Below are positions 1-7,997 of a stretch of DNA of 64,000 nucleotides, one piece after another (position 1 is the first letter of the stretch; every line of letters starts with the position of its first letter). The position numbers were made by a program, and so were the translations under genes. The notes below the pieces were generated by a model, which was not told the DNA's origin, ran no database searches, and saw only the letters and a program-made list of their open reading frames with translations. Source of the DNA: Gordonibacter sp. 28C (GTDB taxonomy: Bacteria > Actinomycetota > Coriobacteriia > Coriobacteriales > Eggerthellaceae); NCBI RefSeq assembly GCF_003339845.1, contig NZ_PPTR01000011.1, forward strand, positions 61,164 to 125,163. Direction: 5' to 3'.

Positions 1-1
1 C

Positions 2-358
2 GATCCGCGCGACCAGGGTCCCGTGCATCGAAGGCCCTTCATGGACTGCATCGCCTCCGAGCAGCACGCGCTGCTGGGGGCCGATGCGCGCTACGGGCAC
101 GTGGTGTGCCGTTGCGAGCGCGTCACCGAAGGCGATGTCCGCAGTTGTTTGCACGACACGCTGCCGCCGCGCACCCTCGACGGGTTGAAGCGCCGGCTGC
201 GCTGCGGCATGGGGCGCTGCCAGGGCGCTTTCTGCACGCCGCGCATCTTGGAAGTCATGGCCGACGAGCTGGGGTGCGCGCCCTGGGAGATCGCGAAGGG
301 CGAGCGCGGCGGACGCGTGGTCAAAAGGCAGGTGAAGCGGGCATGCGGAAGCCGGTAG
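2..358 (+). CDS. GlpA-like FAD oxidoreductase, C-terminal part with BFD-like [2Fe-2S] domain (partial)
   Basis: The reading frame is already open at the left edge, so only the last 118 residues are present. It shows a BFD-like [2Fe-2S] domain: a CRC pair near residue 37, then CGMGRCQGAFC, the usual four-cysteine arrangement at the C-terminus of anaerobic glycerol-3-phosphate dehydrogenase-like flavoproteins. In anaerobes such a protein is commonly followed by a second FAD oxidoreductase and a DUF1667 protein, and exactly that order continues here with a 16-base overlap. The likely role is electron transfer within a multi-subunit flavoprotein complex. The true substrate (glycerol 3-phosphate or another) cannot be read from this fragment. 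Confidence 0.75.
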   Translation, partial: DPRDQGPVHRRPFMDCIASEQHALLGADARYGHVVCRCERVTEGDVRSCLHDTLPPRTLDGLKRRLRCGMGRCQGAFCTPRILEVMADELGCAPWEIAKGERGGRVVKRQVKRACGSR

Positions 359-1815
359 CGGAGGGGCGCGTCCTTTCGGCCGCGGAAGGGCGCGTCGATG
401 TGGACGGCGTGTTCGACGTGGTCGTCATAGGGGGTGGTTCGGCGGGGCTGGCGGCTGCGGCCGCCGTTGCGGAGAGCGGCCCGTACCGGACGCTCGTGCT
501 GGAGCGCGAGGAGTACCTGGGCGGCGTGCTGCCCCAGTGCGTCCACGACGGGTTCGGCCTGTACCTGTACGGCGAGTCGCTCACGGGCCCCGAGTTCGCC
601 CATCGCTGGGTCGAGCGCGTGCGCGGCGACGGCGTGCCGACGGCGCTCGCCGCGACGGTGCTGTCGGTGGAGGGCCCGGGTTCCGACGGGCTGCTGCGCG
701 TCGATGCCCTCGGGGCCTCCTTGGGCGGCCGCGCGACGCTGGCCGCGCGCTCCGTCGTGTGCGCGACCGGCTGCCGCGAGCGCACGCGCGGGGCGCTGCA
801 GATACCGGGTGGGCGTCCGGCCGGCGTGCTGACGGCGGGATCGGCCCAGTACATGGTCAACGTGGCCAACCAGCTTCCGGGCGACAAGGCGGTCGTGCTG
901 GGGTCGGGAGACATCGGCCTCATCATGGCGCGGCGCATGACGCTGGAGGGCGCCGAGGTGCGCCTGGTTCTGGGTCAGGAGGCCACGGGCCTCGTGCGCA
1001 ACCATATCCGCTGCATCCAGGATTTCGACATTCCCATCCGCTACGGCTGGGGCTTGGCGAGCGTTCACGGCTACGGGCAGCTGCAGGGGGTCACCGTGGC
1101 GCCCTTGCGGGCCGACGGATCGTTCGACCTGGCGCGCAGGGAGTACGTGCGCTGCAACGTCCTGCTGGTGGCGTGCGGCCTCGTTCCCGAACGCGAGGTG
1201 CTGGGTTCCTTGGCGCTCGCGCCCGACGCTCCGGGCCTGTTCCTTTGCGGCAACGCCAACGTGCCGCACGATCTGGTGGACCAGGTGACGCAGGAGGGCC
1301 TGCGCACGGGCGCCGCCGCAGCGGCCCATGCGGCCGCGCTCTCCGGCAAACCGGCTCCCGCGCTGCCCGACGACCTGGCGCGCATGGCCGGCCTTTCCGT
1401 CCGCGAGCCGAAAGGCAGGATGGGCGACATGGCCGGCGACGTGCCCTCCGGCCACCAGCGCATCGTGTGCACGGTGTGCCCGACCGGATGCGTGATGGAG
1501 GCGTCCGGGCGCGGCGGGGTGGCGGGCAACACCTGCCCGCGCGGCGAGGAGTTCGCGCGGCGCGAGCTGGCCTGCCCCACGCGGATGTTCACGGGCACCG
1601 TCGCCGTTGCCGGCGGCCGCCGTTCGCTCGTGCCCGTGCGCACGGAGCGTCCGGTGCCGAGGGATCGGCTGTTCGACGTCGCCCGCGCCTGCCGCCGCTT
1701 GAACGTCAAGGCCCCCGTGCGCATGGGCGAGGTGCTGAAAAGCGATATCGCGCGCACCGGCGTCGCGCTCGTGGCGACCGGCGAATGCGAAAGGGCCGCG
1801 CATGGGGGCAGGTAG
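343..1815 (+). CDS. FAD-dependent oxidoreductase fused to a DUF1667 domain
   Basis: A protein of 490 residues starting at an ATG inside the end of the upstream gene. The N-terminal Rossmann motif VVVIGGGSAGLAAA binds FAD. Residues up to about 355 resemble the second flavoprotein of GlpA-type anaerobic dehydrogenase operons (motif GGVLPQCVHDGFGL). From about residue 368 it carries a DUF1667-like module with CTVCPTGC, then CPRG and ACPTRM, usually encoded as a separate small protein. The cysteines probably hold a metal or FeS centre. The fusion and the overlaps with both neighbours imply a stoichiometric complex. The electron acceptor is not evident, and no quinone-binding membrane subunit is seen nearby. 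Confidence 0.8.
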   Translation: MRKPVAEGRVLSAAEGRVDVDGVFDVVVIGGGSAGLAAAAAVAESGPYRTLVLEREEYLGGVLPQCVHDGFGLYLYGESLTGPEFAHRWVERVRGDGVPTALAATVLSVEGPGSDGLLRVDALGASLGGRATLAARSVVCATGCRERTRGALQIPGGRPAGVLTAGSAQYMVNVANQLPGDKAVVLGSGDIGLIMARRMTLEGAEVRLVLGQEATGLVRNHIRCIQDFDIPIRYGWGLASVHGYGQLQGVTVAPLRADGSFDLARREYVRCNVLLVACGLVPEREVLGSLALAPDAPGLFLCGNANVPHDLVDQVTQEGLRTGAAAAAHAAALSGKPAPALPDDLARMAGLSVREPKGRMGDMAGDVPSGHQRIVCTVCPTGCVMEASGRGGVAGNTCPRGEEFARRELACPTRMFTGTVAVAGGRRSLVPVRTERPVPRDRLFDVARACRRLNVKAPVRMGEVLKSDIARTGVALVATGECERAAHGGR

Positions 1816-2818
1816 GCGCATCGCTTTGCGGTCGGCGGCGGTCTTCGCGCTGCCGCTCGTCTGCGTGTTCGCGTCGCTGTTCTGCGGGCGCTACGCCCTG
1901 ACGCTGCCCGAGGTGTGCCAGGCGCTCGCGTCGTGGTTGCCGGGGAGCCCCTCCGCCGTCTCGCCCGAGTCCGCGACGCTGGTGCTGCAGGTGCGCCTGC
2001 CGCGCGCGTTGGCCGCCGCCGCCGTGGGCGCGGCGCTGTCGGCTTCCGGCGCCGCGTTCCAAGGGGTGTTCCGCAACCCGTTGGTGAACCCGGGCCTTCT
2101 GGGCGTGAGCAACGGCGCGGGCTTCGGCGCCGCGCTCGCCATCGTGCTGTTCGGCGGCGGCGCGGCCATCTACCCGTCGGCGTTTTTGTTCGGGATCGTG
2201 GCCGTATGCGCCAGCTACTGGATCGCACGGGTGTACAAAAGCGCGCCCACCATCATGCTCATCCTGGGCGGCACCATCGTGTCGAGCGTGTTCTCGGCGC
2301 TGGTGTCGCTCATGAAGTACGTGGCCGACGCCGACACGCAGCTGCCGTCCATCGTGTACTGGCTCATGGGAAGCCTCTCGTCGGTGGGGTGGGAGAACTT
2401 CTGGTCGGTCGCCGTCATGGCCGTCGGCTGCATCGTGCTGGTCTTGTTCGCAGGGCGTGTGGACGTGCTGTCCATGGGCGACAAGGAGGCGCGCTCGCTG
2501 GGGCTGGAGGTCGGGCGGGACAAGGGCGTCGTGGTCGCGGCGGCCACGTTCGCCACGGCCGGCGCCGTGTGCATGGCCGGCGTGGTGGGCTGGGTGGGGC
2601 TCATCGTGCCGCACATCGGGCGCATGCTGGTGGGAAGCGAGAACAGGCGCCTCATCCCCGTTTCCATGGCGCTCGGCGGCGCCTTCCTCGTGGTCGTCGA
2701 CACCTGCGCCCGCTGCCTGTGGGCGAGCGAGATCCCGCTCGGCATACTCACGGCCCTCATCGGCGCGCCGTTCTTCGTGTACCTGCTGAAGAAGACGAAG
2801 GGCGGTGGCTGGCGATGA
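1802..2818 (+). CDS. FecCD/BtuC-family ABC transporter permease
   Basis: A 338-residue, strongly hydrophobic protein of FecCD/BtuC type with about nine to ten membrane helices. Family signatures are present: VRLPRALAAAAVGAALSAS near residue 62, then FRNPLVNPGLLGVSNGAGFG, and GWVGLIVPHIGRMLVG near residue 265, which includes the loop that contacts the ATPase. It would form the membrane channel for uptake of a metal chelate (cobalamin, haem or siderophore class). The ATG overlaps the upstream flavoprotein stop by 14 bases, and the stop overlaps the next start (ATGA). The substrate is undetermined. Confidence 0.9.
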   Translation: MGAGRRIALRSAAVFALPLVCVFASLFCGRYALTLPEVCQALASWLPGSPSAVSPESATLVLQVRLPRALAAAAVGAALSASGAAFQGVFRNPLVNPGLLGVSNGAGFGAALAIVLFGGGAAIYPSAFLFGIVAVCASYWIARVYKSAPTIMLILGGTIVSSVFSALVSLMKYVADADTQLPSIVYWLMGSLSSVGWENFWSVAVMAVGCIVLVLFAGRVDVLSMGDKEARSLGLEVGRDKGVVVAAATFATAGAVCMAGVVGWVGLIVPHIGRMLVGSENRRLIPVSMALGGAFLVVVDTCARCLWASEIPLGILTALIGAPFFVYLLKKTKGGGWR

Positions 2819-3759
2819 GCGAATCGGCAAGCGCGTCGGCGTCGCCGACGGCCGACCGCGCGGGAAGGGCCGGGGGCGGCCATCCGGGCAGTCTTCCCAT
2901 GCTCAGGGCGCGCGACGTGCGGTTCTCGTGGGGCGACCATCGCGTGCTGCAGGATTTCTCGCTCGAGGTGAAGCGGGGGTCGGTCGTGTGCCTGATGGGC
3001 GTGAACGGGTGCGGCAAGTCGACGTTCCTCGACTGCGTGCTGGGCGAGAACAGGCCGGCGTCCGGCGTCATCGAGGTCGACGGCGGCGACACGGCGGGCA
3101 TGCGGGCTTGGGAGCGGGCGCGCCTTCTGGCCTACGTTCCCCAGATACACGAGCGCACGTTCCCCTACACGGTGGAGCACTTGGTGCTCATGGGCCGCAC
3201 GGCCTACCAGGCGGGTTTCGGGTCGACGGACGCGGACGACCGACGCCGCGCGCTCGAGGCGTTGAGGACGTGCGGCATCGATCGTTTGCGCGAGCGGGTG
3301 TGCACGGCGCTTTCGGGCGGCGAGATGCAGATGGTGCTGCTGGCACGCGCCCTCGTGCAGGACACGCCGCTCATCGTGCTGGACGAGCCCACAGCGCATC
3401 TGGACTTCAAGAACGAGCTGGTGTTCCTTGAGACGGTCGAGCGGCTGGTGGGCGAGCGCGGCGCGACCGTCCTCATGGCCACGCACGCGCCGAACCAGGC
3501 GTTCCATCTGGCGGCGGCCGGCTTAGACGTGAAGGTGGCGCTCATGTCGCATGGGCGGGTGGCGCGGGAGGGCACGCCCGACGAGGTGCTGACGCCCGAC
3601 GCGCTTCGACGCTACTTCGGCGTGACGGCCGCCGTCGCCGAGGTTCGGTTCCGGCAGGGCGAGGATATAGAGGGTTTCGGCGACGGCCGCGCGGCCGTCG
3701 TGAGGCAGATCGTTCCCCTGAGCACGACGGGAAGCGAGACGGGAGAGGATGTTCGATGA
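2815..3759 (+). CDS. ABC transporter ATP-binding protein (FecE/BtuD type)
   Basis: A 314-residue ATPase. It has Walker A GVNGCGKST near residue 62, the signature motif LSGGEMQ near 168 and Walker B LIVLDEPTAHLD near 188, followed by a switch histidine (MATHAPNQ). The order permease-ATPase-binding protein is that of iron-chelate/cobalamin importers. The ATG at 2815 forms an ATGA overlap with the permease stop, which fixes the start although the frame is open further upstream. The C-terminal extension of about 60 residues after the ATPase core has no recognised motif. Confidence 0.92.
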   Translation: MSESASASASPTADRAGRAGGGHPGSLPMLRARDVRFSWGDHRVLQDFSLEVKRGSVVCLMGVNGCGKSTFLDCVLGENRPASGVIEVDGGDTAGMRAWERARLLAYVPQIHERTFPYTVEHLVLMGRTAYQAGFGSTDADDRRRALEALRTCGIDRLRERVCTALSGGEMQMVLLARALVQDTPLIVLDEPTAHLDFKNELVFLETVERLVGERGATVLMATHAPNQAFHLAAAGLDVKVALMSHGRVAREGTPDEVLTPDALRRYFGVTAAVAEVRFRQGEDIEGFGDGRAAVVRQIVPLSTTGSETGEDVR

Positions 3760-4943
3760 CAACGCAGAAACGCGGAGCGGGAACCGTCTTGGCATCGGCT
3801 GCGGTGGGGTTGCTCATCGTGGCGGTGTGCGGCCTGGGGCTGTTCGCGTTGAACGGCGGTTCGCCCGCGACGCTGTTCGGCGGTTCGACCGCCGTCCGGG
3901 GTTCCGCCACGGAGACGAAGGAGGTCGTCGACTCGCTCGGCCGCACGGTGAACGTGCCGACGGAGCCGCAGCGCATCGCGGCCCTGGACGCCTTCTCGGG
4001 CAACGTGTGCGTGCTGGCGGGGGCGGGCGACAAGCTGATGGGCGCGCCGGGCGGCGTCCTGTCGAACAAGCTGCTGCGGGACCTGTGCCCCGGGCTCGAA
4101 TCGGTCGAGCAGCTTTCGGGGAACAGCATCAACGTGGAGACCCTGCTTTCCGCCGGCGTCGACGTCGCCCTGGTCAAGCGCGACCTGTACGATGGAGGCG
4201 AGGAGACCGCCAAGCTAGACAAGCTGGGCATTCCCTACGTGGTGGTGGACTACTCCACGATGGAGGAGCAGCAGGATGCCATCGAGCTGGTGGGCGAGGT
4301 GTGCGGCCCGGGGGCATCCGAAAAGGCCGATGCCGTCGCGGAGTACTACCGCGAAACGGTCGCCCTCGTGGAGGAGCGCGCCGCGAGCGTTCCCGAAAGC
4401 GAGCGGAAGCGCGTGTACCACTCCATCAACGACCCGCTGCTAACGGACGGCTCCGGCTCGCTCGGCGCCGACTGGGTGGCGCGCTGCGGCGCCGTCGACG
4501 TGTCCGCCGAAGAGGCGGACGTGGGCGGCACCGGCGACTACTCGGCCACGCTCGAGCAGGTATACGCGTGGAACCCCGACGTCATCGTGTGCAGCACCGC
4601 CGACGCCCGCGCCTCCATCTTGGGCGATGCGCAGTGGCAGGGCATGGCGGCCGTGGCGGCGGGCGAGGTGCGCAACCTGCCGGTGTCCACGAGTCGTTGG
4701 GGCCAGCGCGGCGACCCGGAGACGTTTCTGGGCATGCTGTGGCTGGGCAAGACCCTGTACCCGCAGCTCTACGAGGATGTCGACCTGAAGGATACGGTGC
4801 GCTCCTACTACCGCGACGTGGTGGGGCTGGACATCGACGACGCCACCTGGGAGGCCATCGTGGCGGGCGAGGGGCTGCGCGCCGAAGGCTCCGGCGGGCA
4901 AGAGGGCCAAGGCAGCGGATCCGGAAGCGGAGGGGGAAAGTAG
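3756..4943 (+). CDS. ABC transporter substrate-binding protein (Fe/B12 type), membrane-anchored
   Basis: A 395-residue periplasmic-binding-protein-2-like receptor. After an N-terminal hydrophobic segment (about residues 12-33) comes the domain opening VVDSLGRTVNVPTEPQRIAA, typical of iron/cobalamin-binding lipoproteins, then the long helix-linked two-lobe fold. There is no lipobox cysteine in the usual position, so the protein is probably held by an uncleaved helix rather than a lipid. It ends in a Gly/Ser-rich tail. Its ATG overlaps the ATPase stop (ATGA), placing it in the same transcription unit. Confidence 0.85.
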   Translation: MTTQKRGAGTVLASAAVGLLIVAVCGLGLFALNGGSPATLFGGSTAVRGSATETKEVVDSLGRTVNVPTEPQRIAALDAFSGNVCVLAGAGDKLMGAPGGVLSNKLLRDLCPGLESVEQLSGNSINVETLLSAGVDVALVKRDLYDGGEETAKLDKLGIPYVVVDYSTMEEQQDAIELVGEVCGPGASEKADAVAEYYRETVALVEERAASVPESERKRVYHSINDPLLTDGSGSLGADWVARCGAVDVSAEEADVGGTGDYSATLEQVYAWNPDVIVCSTADARASILGDAQWQGMAAVAAGEVRNLPVSTSRWGQRGDPETFLGMLWLGKTLYPQLYEDVDLKDTVRSYYRDVVGLDIDDATWEAIVAGEGLRAEGSGGQEGQGSGSGSGGGK

Positions 4944-5954
4944 ATGCGCGCCCATCTGATGAACACGCCGGCAATCCCGGCGGCCTCGGAGCTCGTCGGT
5001 GTCGTCGTGGGCGTCGACGACACCGACGACGAGACCCGCGCCACGTCCACCGGCGAGATAGCGAGCCTCATCGCCTCCGACGTTGTGGCGCTGGGAGGAA
5101 GCCTTCGGCTCGAGGTGACCCGCCATCAGCTGCTGTTGCGCGACGACGTTCCCTACACCTCGCACAACTCCTCGATGGTGTTCGAGGCGCTCATGCCGCG
5201 GTCGCGCATCGACGAGATGCGCGCGCGGGCGGTGCGCATCATCGCGGAGCACCGCGCTCCCACGTCGGATCCGGGGCTCTGCGTGGCGCGCGTGCCCGAG
5301 TCCGCATTTCGAGCCGGGACGGCCGTCGACCACGAGAACGGGCGGATGGTCGAGGAGCTCGTCGCGTTCGGACGCCGTGCCAAAATCGACTTTTGCAGCA
5401 TCGAGTCGGCCTACGAGCTGGCTGGGCGCATTCCCTGGGTGAGCTTGAGCGAGCACGGGGGCGACGGGTCCGGCGTGGTGGGGGCCCTGGCCGGCGTGGG
5501 CCTGCGCCTGGGGGGCAACGACGGGCGTTTCCGGGGCAAGTGGAACTTCTCGAAGCTCTGCGCGGGCGAGGCGGCCTGCGACGTGGCGGCGGTCGCGTGT
5601 CGGCTGTCCCGCGACTTCCGCGGCCCCGTCCGGCTCGTCGACGCGCGCGGCGAGGGCCTGCCCTTCAACCTGCCGTTCGCCCTTGACGCGGAGGGCAAGC
5701 CCATCCTGCACGACGGCGCGCTCACGGTCGTGTGCGACGTCGTCGACGGCGTGGCGCACCCGTGCTCGAAGGTCGACTTGGGAGAGATCGGCAACGTTGA
5801 CGACAGCTGGTCGCGCGTGTGCTCGGTCTTCGAGTGGGACAACGACGCGGAGGAGTGCATCGACCGCAGGCCCTCGTGTAAGAACTGCCTGCACCGGCGT
5901 TGGGTCGCCGGAGGCTTCCAATGCGCGCGGGACCTGGTCGTGCAGGCAACCTGA
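4944..5954 (+). CDS. TiaS-like DDTD-domain protein with C-terminal cysteine cluster
   Basis: A 336-residue protein whose ATG directly follows the upstream stop. Residues 22-30 (VGVDDTDDE) match the nucleotide-handling DDTD motif of archaeal tRNA(Ile) agmatinylcytidine synthetase (TiaS). Further TiaS-like landmarks follow in order: YTSHNSSMVFEALM, an APTSDPG segment, and GSGVVGALAGVGLRLGG. At the end are C305, C312, C315 and C327, a possible metal site in place of the OB/Zn-ribbon part of TiaS. From memory, methanogenesis marker 11 is a related family. The operon position suggests work on the imported cofactor or metal rather than tRNA modification; this is inference. Confidence 0.6.
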   Translation: MRAHLMNTPAIPAASELVGVVVGVDDTDDETRATSTGEIASLIASDVVALGGSLRLEVTRHQLLLRDDVPYTSHNSSMVFEALMPRSRIDEMRARAVRIIAEHRAPTSDPGLCVARVPESAFRAGTAVDHENGRMVEELVAFGRRAKIDFCSIESAYELAGRIPWVSLSEHGGDGSGVVGALAGVGLRLGGNDGRFRGKWNFSKLCAGEAACDVAAVACRLSRDFRGPVRLVDARGEGLPFNLPFALDAEGKPILHDGALTVVCDVVDGVAHPCSKVDLGEIGNVDDSWSRVCSVFEWDNDAEECIDRRPSCKNCLHRRWVAGGFQCARDLVVQAT

Positions 5955-6014
5955 CCGCAGCGCGCAACCGCTTCCGTTCCGCGCCTTCGAGCTCTTTGAA
6001 AGGATTCCAATCTC

Positions 6015-6749
6015 ATGAACTTCCTCAACCAATTCTTCGCCAACGACGCGCTGCACGCGCTGTCGCAGGGGCTGCTCATCCCCACCGTCGTCTGCCTGGT
6101 GATACTGGCCGCGTACGCCGTGTACACGTTGGGCTCGCTGGTGGTGGAGGTGGCAGTCGAGCGCCGGCGCTACCGGGTGGCGCTGCCACAGTTGATAGCC
6201 GATCTCGACGCGGCGCCGTACGGCCAGCTCGACGGCGTGATCGACCGAAGCGGCCTGCTGGACTCCCAGAGAAGCGGCCTGCGGGAGCTGGTCTCGTACA
6301 TGTACCTGCCCGAGGACGCGCTCACCGAGGTGGCCAAGCGCTTGCTGGCCGACGAGAGCGCGCGCTACCAAAAGGCGCTCTCCCTCACCGATTCCGCGGT
6401 GAAGATCGCCCCTATGCTGGGCTTGATGGGCACGCTCATCCCCTTGGGTCCGGGCATCGTGGCGCTCAGCTCGGGAGATCTCGAAACGCTGTCGTCATCG
6501 CTTTTGGTGGCGTTCGACACCACCGTGGCCGGGCTCGCGGTTGCCGTCGTGTGCTTCTTGGTGACGAAGGTGCGCCGTCGTTGGTACGCCGACTACCTGA
6601 TCAGCATCGAGGGCGCCATGAACACGATCTTGGAGAAGGCGGACGCCCTGCATGCGGAGGGGTTCGCGTTCCCGCAAAGGGCGGGCTCTGCGGCCGCCGC
6701 AGCGGCTCCGGGGCTCGAGGGGAAGGCGGGCCGCCATGCCGAGGCGTGA
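6015..6749 (+). CDS. MotA/TolQ/ExbB-family proton channel protein
   Basis: A 244-residue membrane protein with three predicted helices (about 20-45, 128-150 and 165-190). The conserved channel segments are visible: KIAPMLGLMGTLIPLGPGI near residue 130 and AFDTTVAGLAVAVVCF near 165. The GTLIPLGPGI form looks closer to archaeal members than to E. coli ExbB or TolQ. Such proteins use the proton gradient to do mechanical work with an ExbD-like partner, and the next gene overlaps it by 14 bases and supplies such a partner. The start is supported by GAAAGGA 12-13 bases upstream. No TonB or outer-membrane receptor gene is nearby. Confidence 0.85.
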   Translation: MNFLNQFFANDALHALSQGLLIPTVVCLVILAAYAVYTLGSLVVEVAVERRRYRVALPQLIADLDAAPYGQLDGVIDRSGLLDSQRSGLRELVSYMYLPEDALTEVAKRLLADESARYQKALSLTDSAVKIAPMLGLMGTLIPLGPGIVALSSGDLETLSSSLLVAFDTTVAGLAVAVVCFLVTKVRRRWYADYLISIEGAMNTILEKADALHAEGFAFPQRAGSAAAAAAPGLEGKAGRHAEA

Positions 6750-7071
6750 TCTGAGGGCCTCCCGCTTGGCGGGGTCGAGGCTTCTGGGCGACGACGAGCG
6801 CGACCCCATGGGGTCGATGGGCAACCTCATGGACGTGATGCTGGTGTTCGCCTGCGGCCTGCTGCTGGCGCTCATCGCCAACTGGAACGTCGATTTGGAA
6901 AGCGTGCGCACGTCGGGCGGCAGCCCCGCCATCCGCGAGATACAGGGGGACTTGGAAGCGGTGGAGGAGGGCATCGCCGCGAGCGGCAGCACCTACGAGA
7001 ACCTCGGCACCGTCTACCGCGACGAGGAGACCGGCCAGCTCTACGTGGTGGCCCAGGAAGGGCAGGAGTAG
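6736..7071 (+). CDS. DUF2149-family, ExbD-like single-pass membrane protein
   Basis: A 111-residue protein with one N-terminal membrane segment, NLMDVMLVFACGLLLALIA (residues 30-48). D33 sits where ExbD and TolR carry their proton-relaying aspartate. The rest is a short soluble domain ending TGQLYVVAQEGQE. This matches DUF2149, which I recall from methanogens beside MotA/TolQ/ExbB-type genes and CobN-like chelatases. The overlap with the upstream channel gene supports co-translation. I start at the ATG at 6736; the reading frame continues upstream but only as a shadow of the ExbB-like gene. Confidence 0.75.
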   Translation: MPRRDLRASRLAGSRLLGDDERDPMGSMGNLMDVMLVFACGLLLALIANWNVDLESVRTSGGSPAIREIQGDLEAVEEGIAASGSTYENLGTVYRDEETGQLYVVAQEGQE

Positions 7072-7323
7072 GAAGCATATCTCGACGGTCGTTCGAGCGC
7101 CCGCCCGCCTTCCGTAATATGGAGAAACCGTGCCGCTGCCGTGCGGGGTGCGCTACACTGGGGTCATCTTGCTTGCCTTTGTGGGGCGGAGCAGCGCCGC
7201 CGGGTTTCCGGTCGGCACCAACACCAACAAACCACTGGACACCAGTTTCGCGGACGCGCGCCTGCGCGTCCGCCTGCGCCTGCCACCGTGCGGCGCGCCT
7301 GTCGAGAGAAGAAGAGGTACTGC

Positions 7324-7878
7324 ATGGCCCGTTCCGAAAACGTCGGCGAACGCCGGGGTCGCTACACTTACGCCGATTGCCTGCGCGGCGACTTCAATCC
7401 GCCCGCTTCGGAAGGCGAGGGGACCTTGTTCCAAACGCTGTTCGTGGTGGGCATGGCCACGGCCATGATCCTGTTCGTGAACGTCGTCGTGCATCCGGCG
7501 CCCTCGTTCGACCCGCTGGCGCTGCTCGCGTCGTTCCCCCTGTGGTTCTGCATCGCGTTCACCGTGCGAAGCCTGTTCGCGAACAAACTCAGCTTCTGGC
7601 TGCTCGACAGGATCTGCGGCGGCAGGCGCGAGGGCGTGGGCGTGTCGGCCGTGCTCGTGCTGGTGAACGTGTGCATCATGGCGCCCGTCATGTGCGCTGT
7701 CGGCGTCACCATGTCAGGCGTGCCCCTGGGGGCGTTCGTCGGCGCCTACGCGGCAACGCTGCCCCTCGCGGCCGCAGCCGCCTACGCTCTCTGCTTTCTT
7801 TTGGTGCGCCCCCTTGTCATGCTCGTGTTCAGCAACGCCTGCAAGCCCCTGCTCGCCCGCATAAGGCAGGCGGGATAG
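7324..7878 (+). CDS. Small four-helix membrane protein (possibly DUF2798-like)
   Basis: A 184-residue protein with about four hydrophobic helices in two pairs, each pair followed by a polar loop. The second half ends YALCFLLVRPLVMLVF and recalls DUF2798-like proteins, but the match is weak. The ATG at 7324 is preceded by GAAGAAGAGGT, a reasonable ribosome site. A TACACT box at about 7152, some 170 bases upstream, may be part of its promoter, giving a long leader. It converges on the broken cysteine synthase gene. No function can be assigned. Confidence 0.6.
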   Translation: MARSENVGERRGRYTYADCLRGDFNPPASEGEGTLFQTLFVVGMATAMILFVNVVVHPAPSFDPLALLASFPLWFCIAFTVRSLFANKLSFWLLDRICGGRREGVGVSAVLVLVNVCIMAPVMCAVGVTMSGVPLGAFVGAYAATLPLAAAAAYALCFLLVRPLVMLVFSNACKPLLARIRQAG

Positions 7879-7997
7879 GGGCAGAGCGGGCTCTGGAACC
7901 CATGAGGGTTCGCCGACGAACCGGCCTTGCGGGGTGGTCCATGCCCCGTTGTCCGGCTTTCTGCCGCTCGTCGGTACACGGGCGCCGGGCGGCCGCG

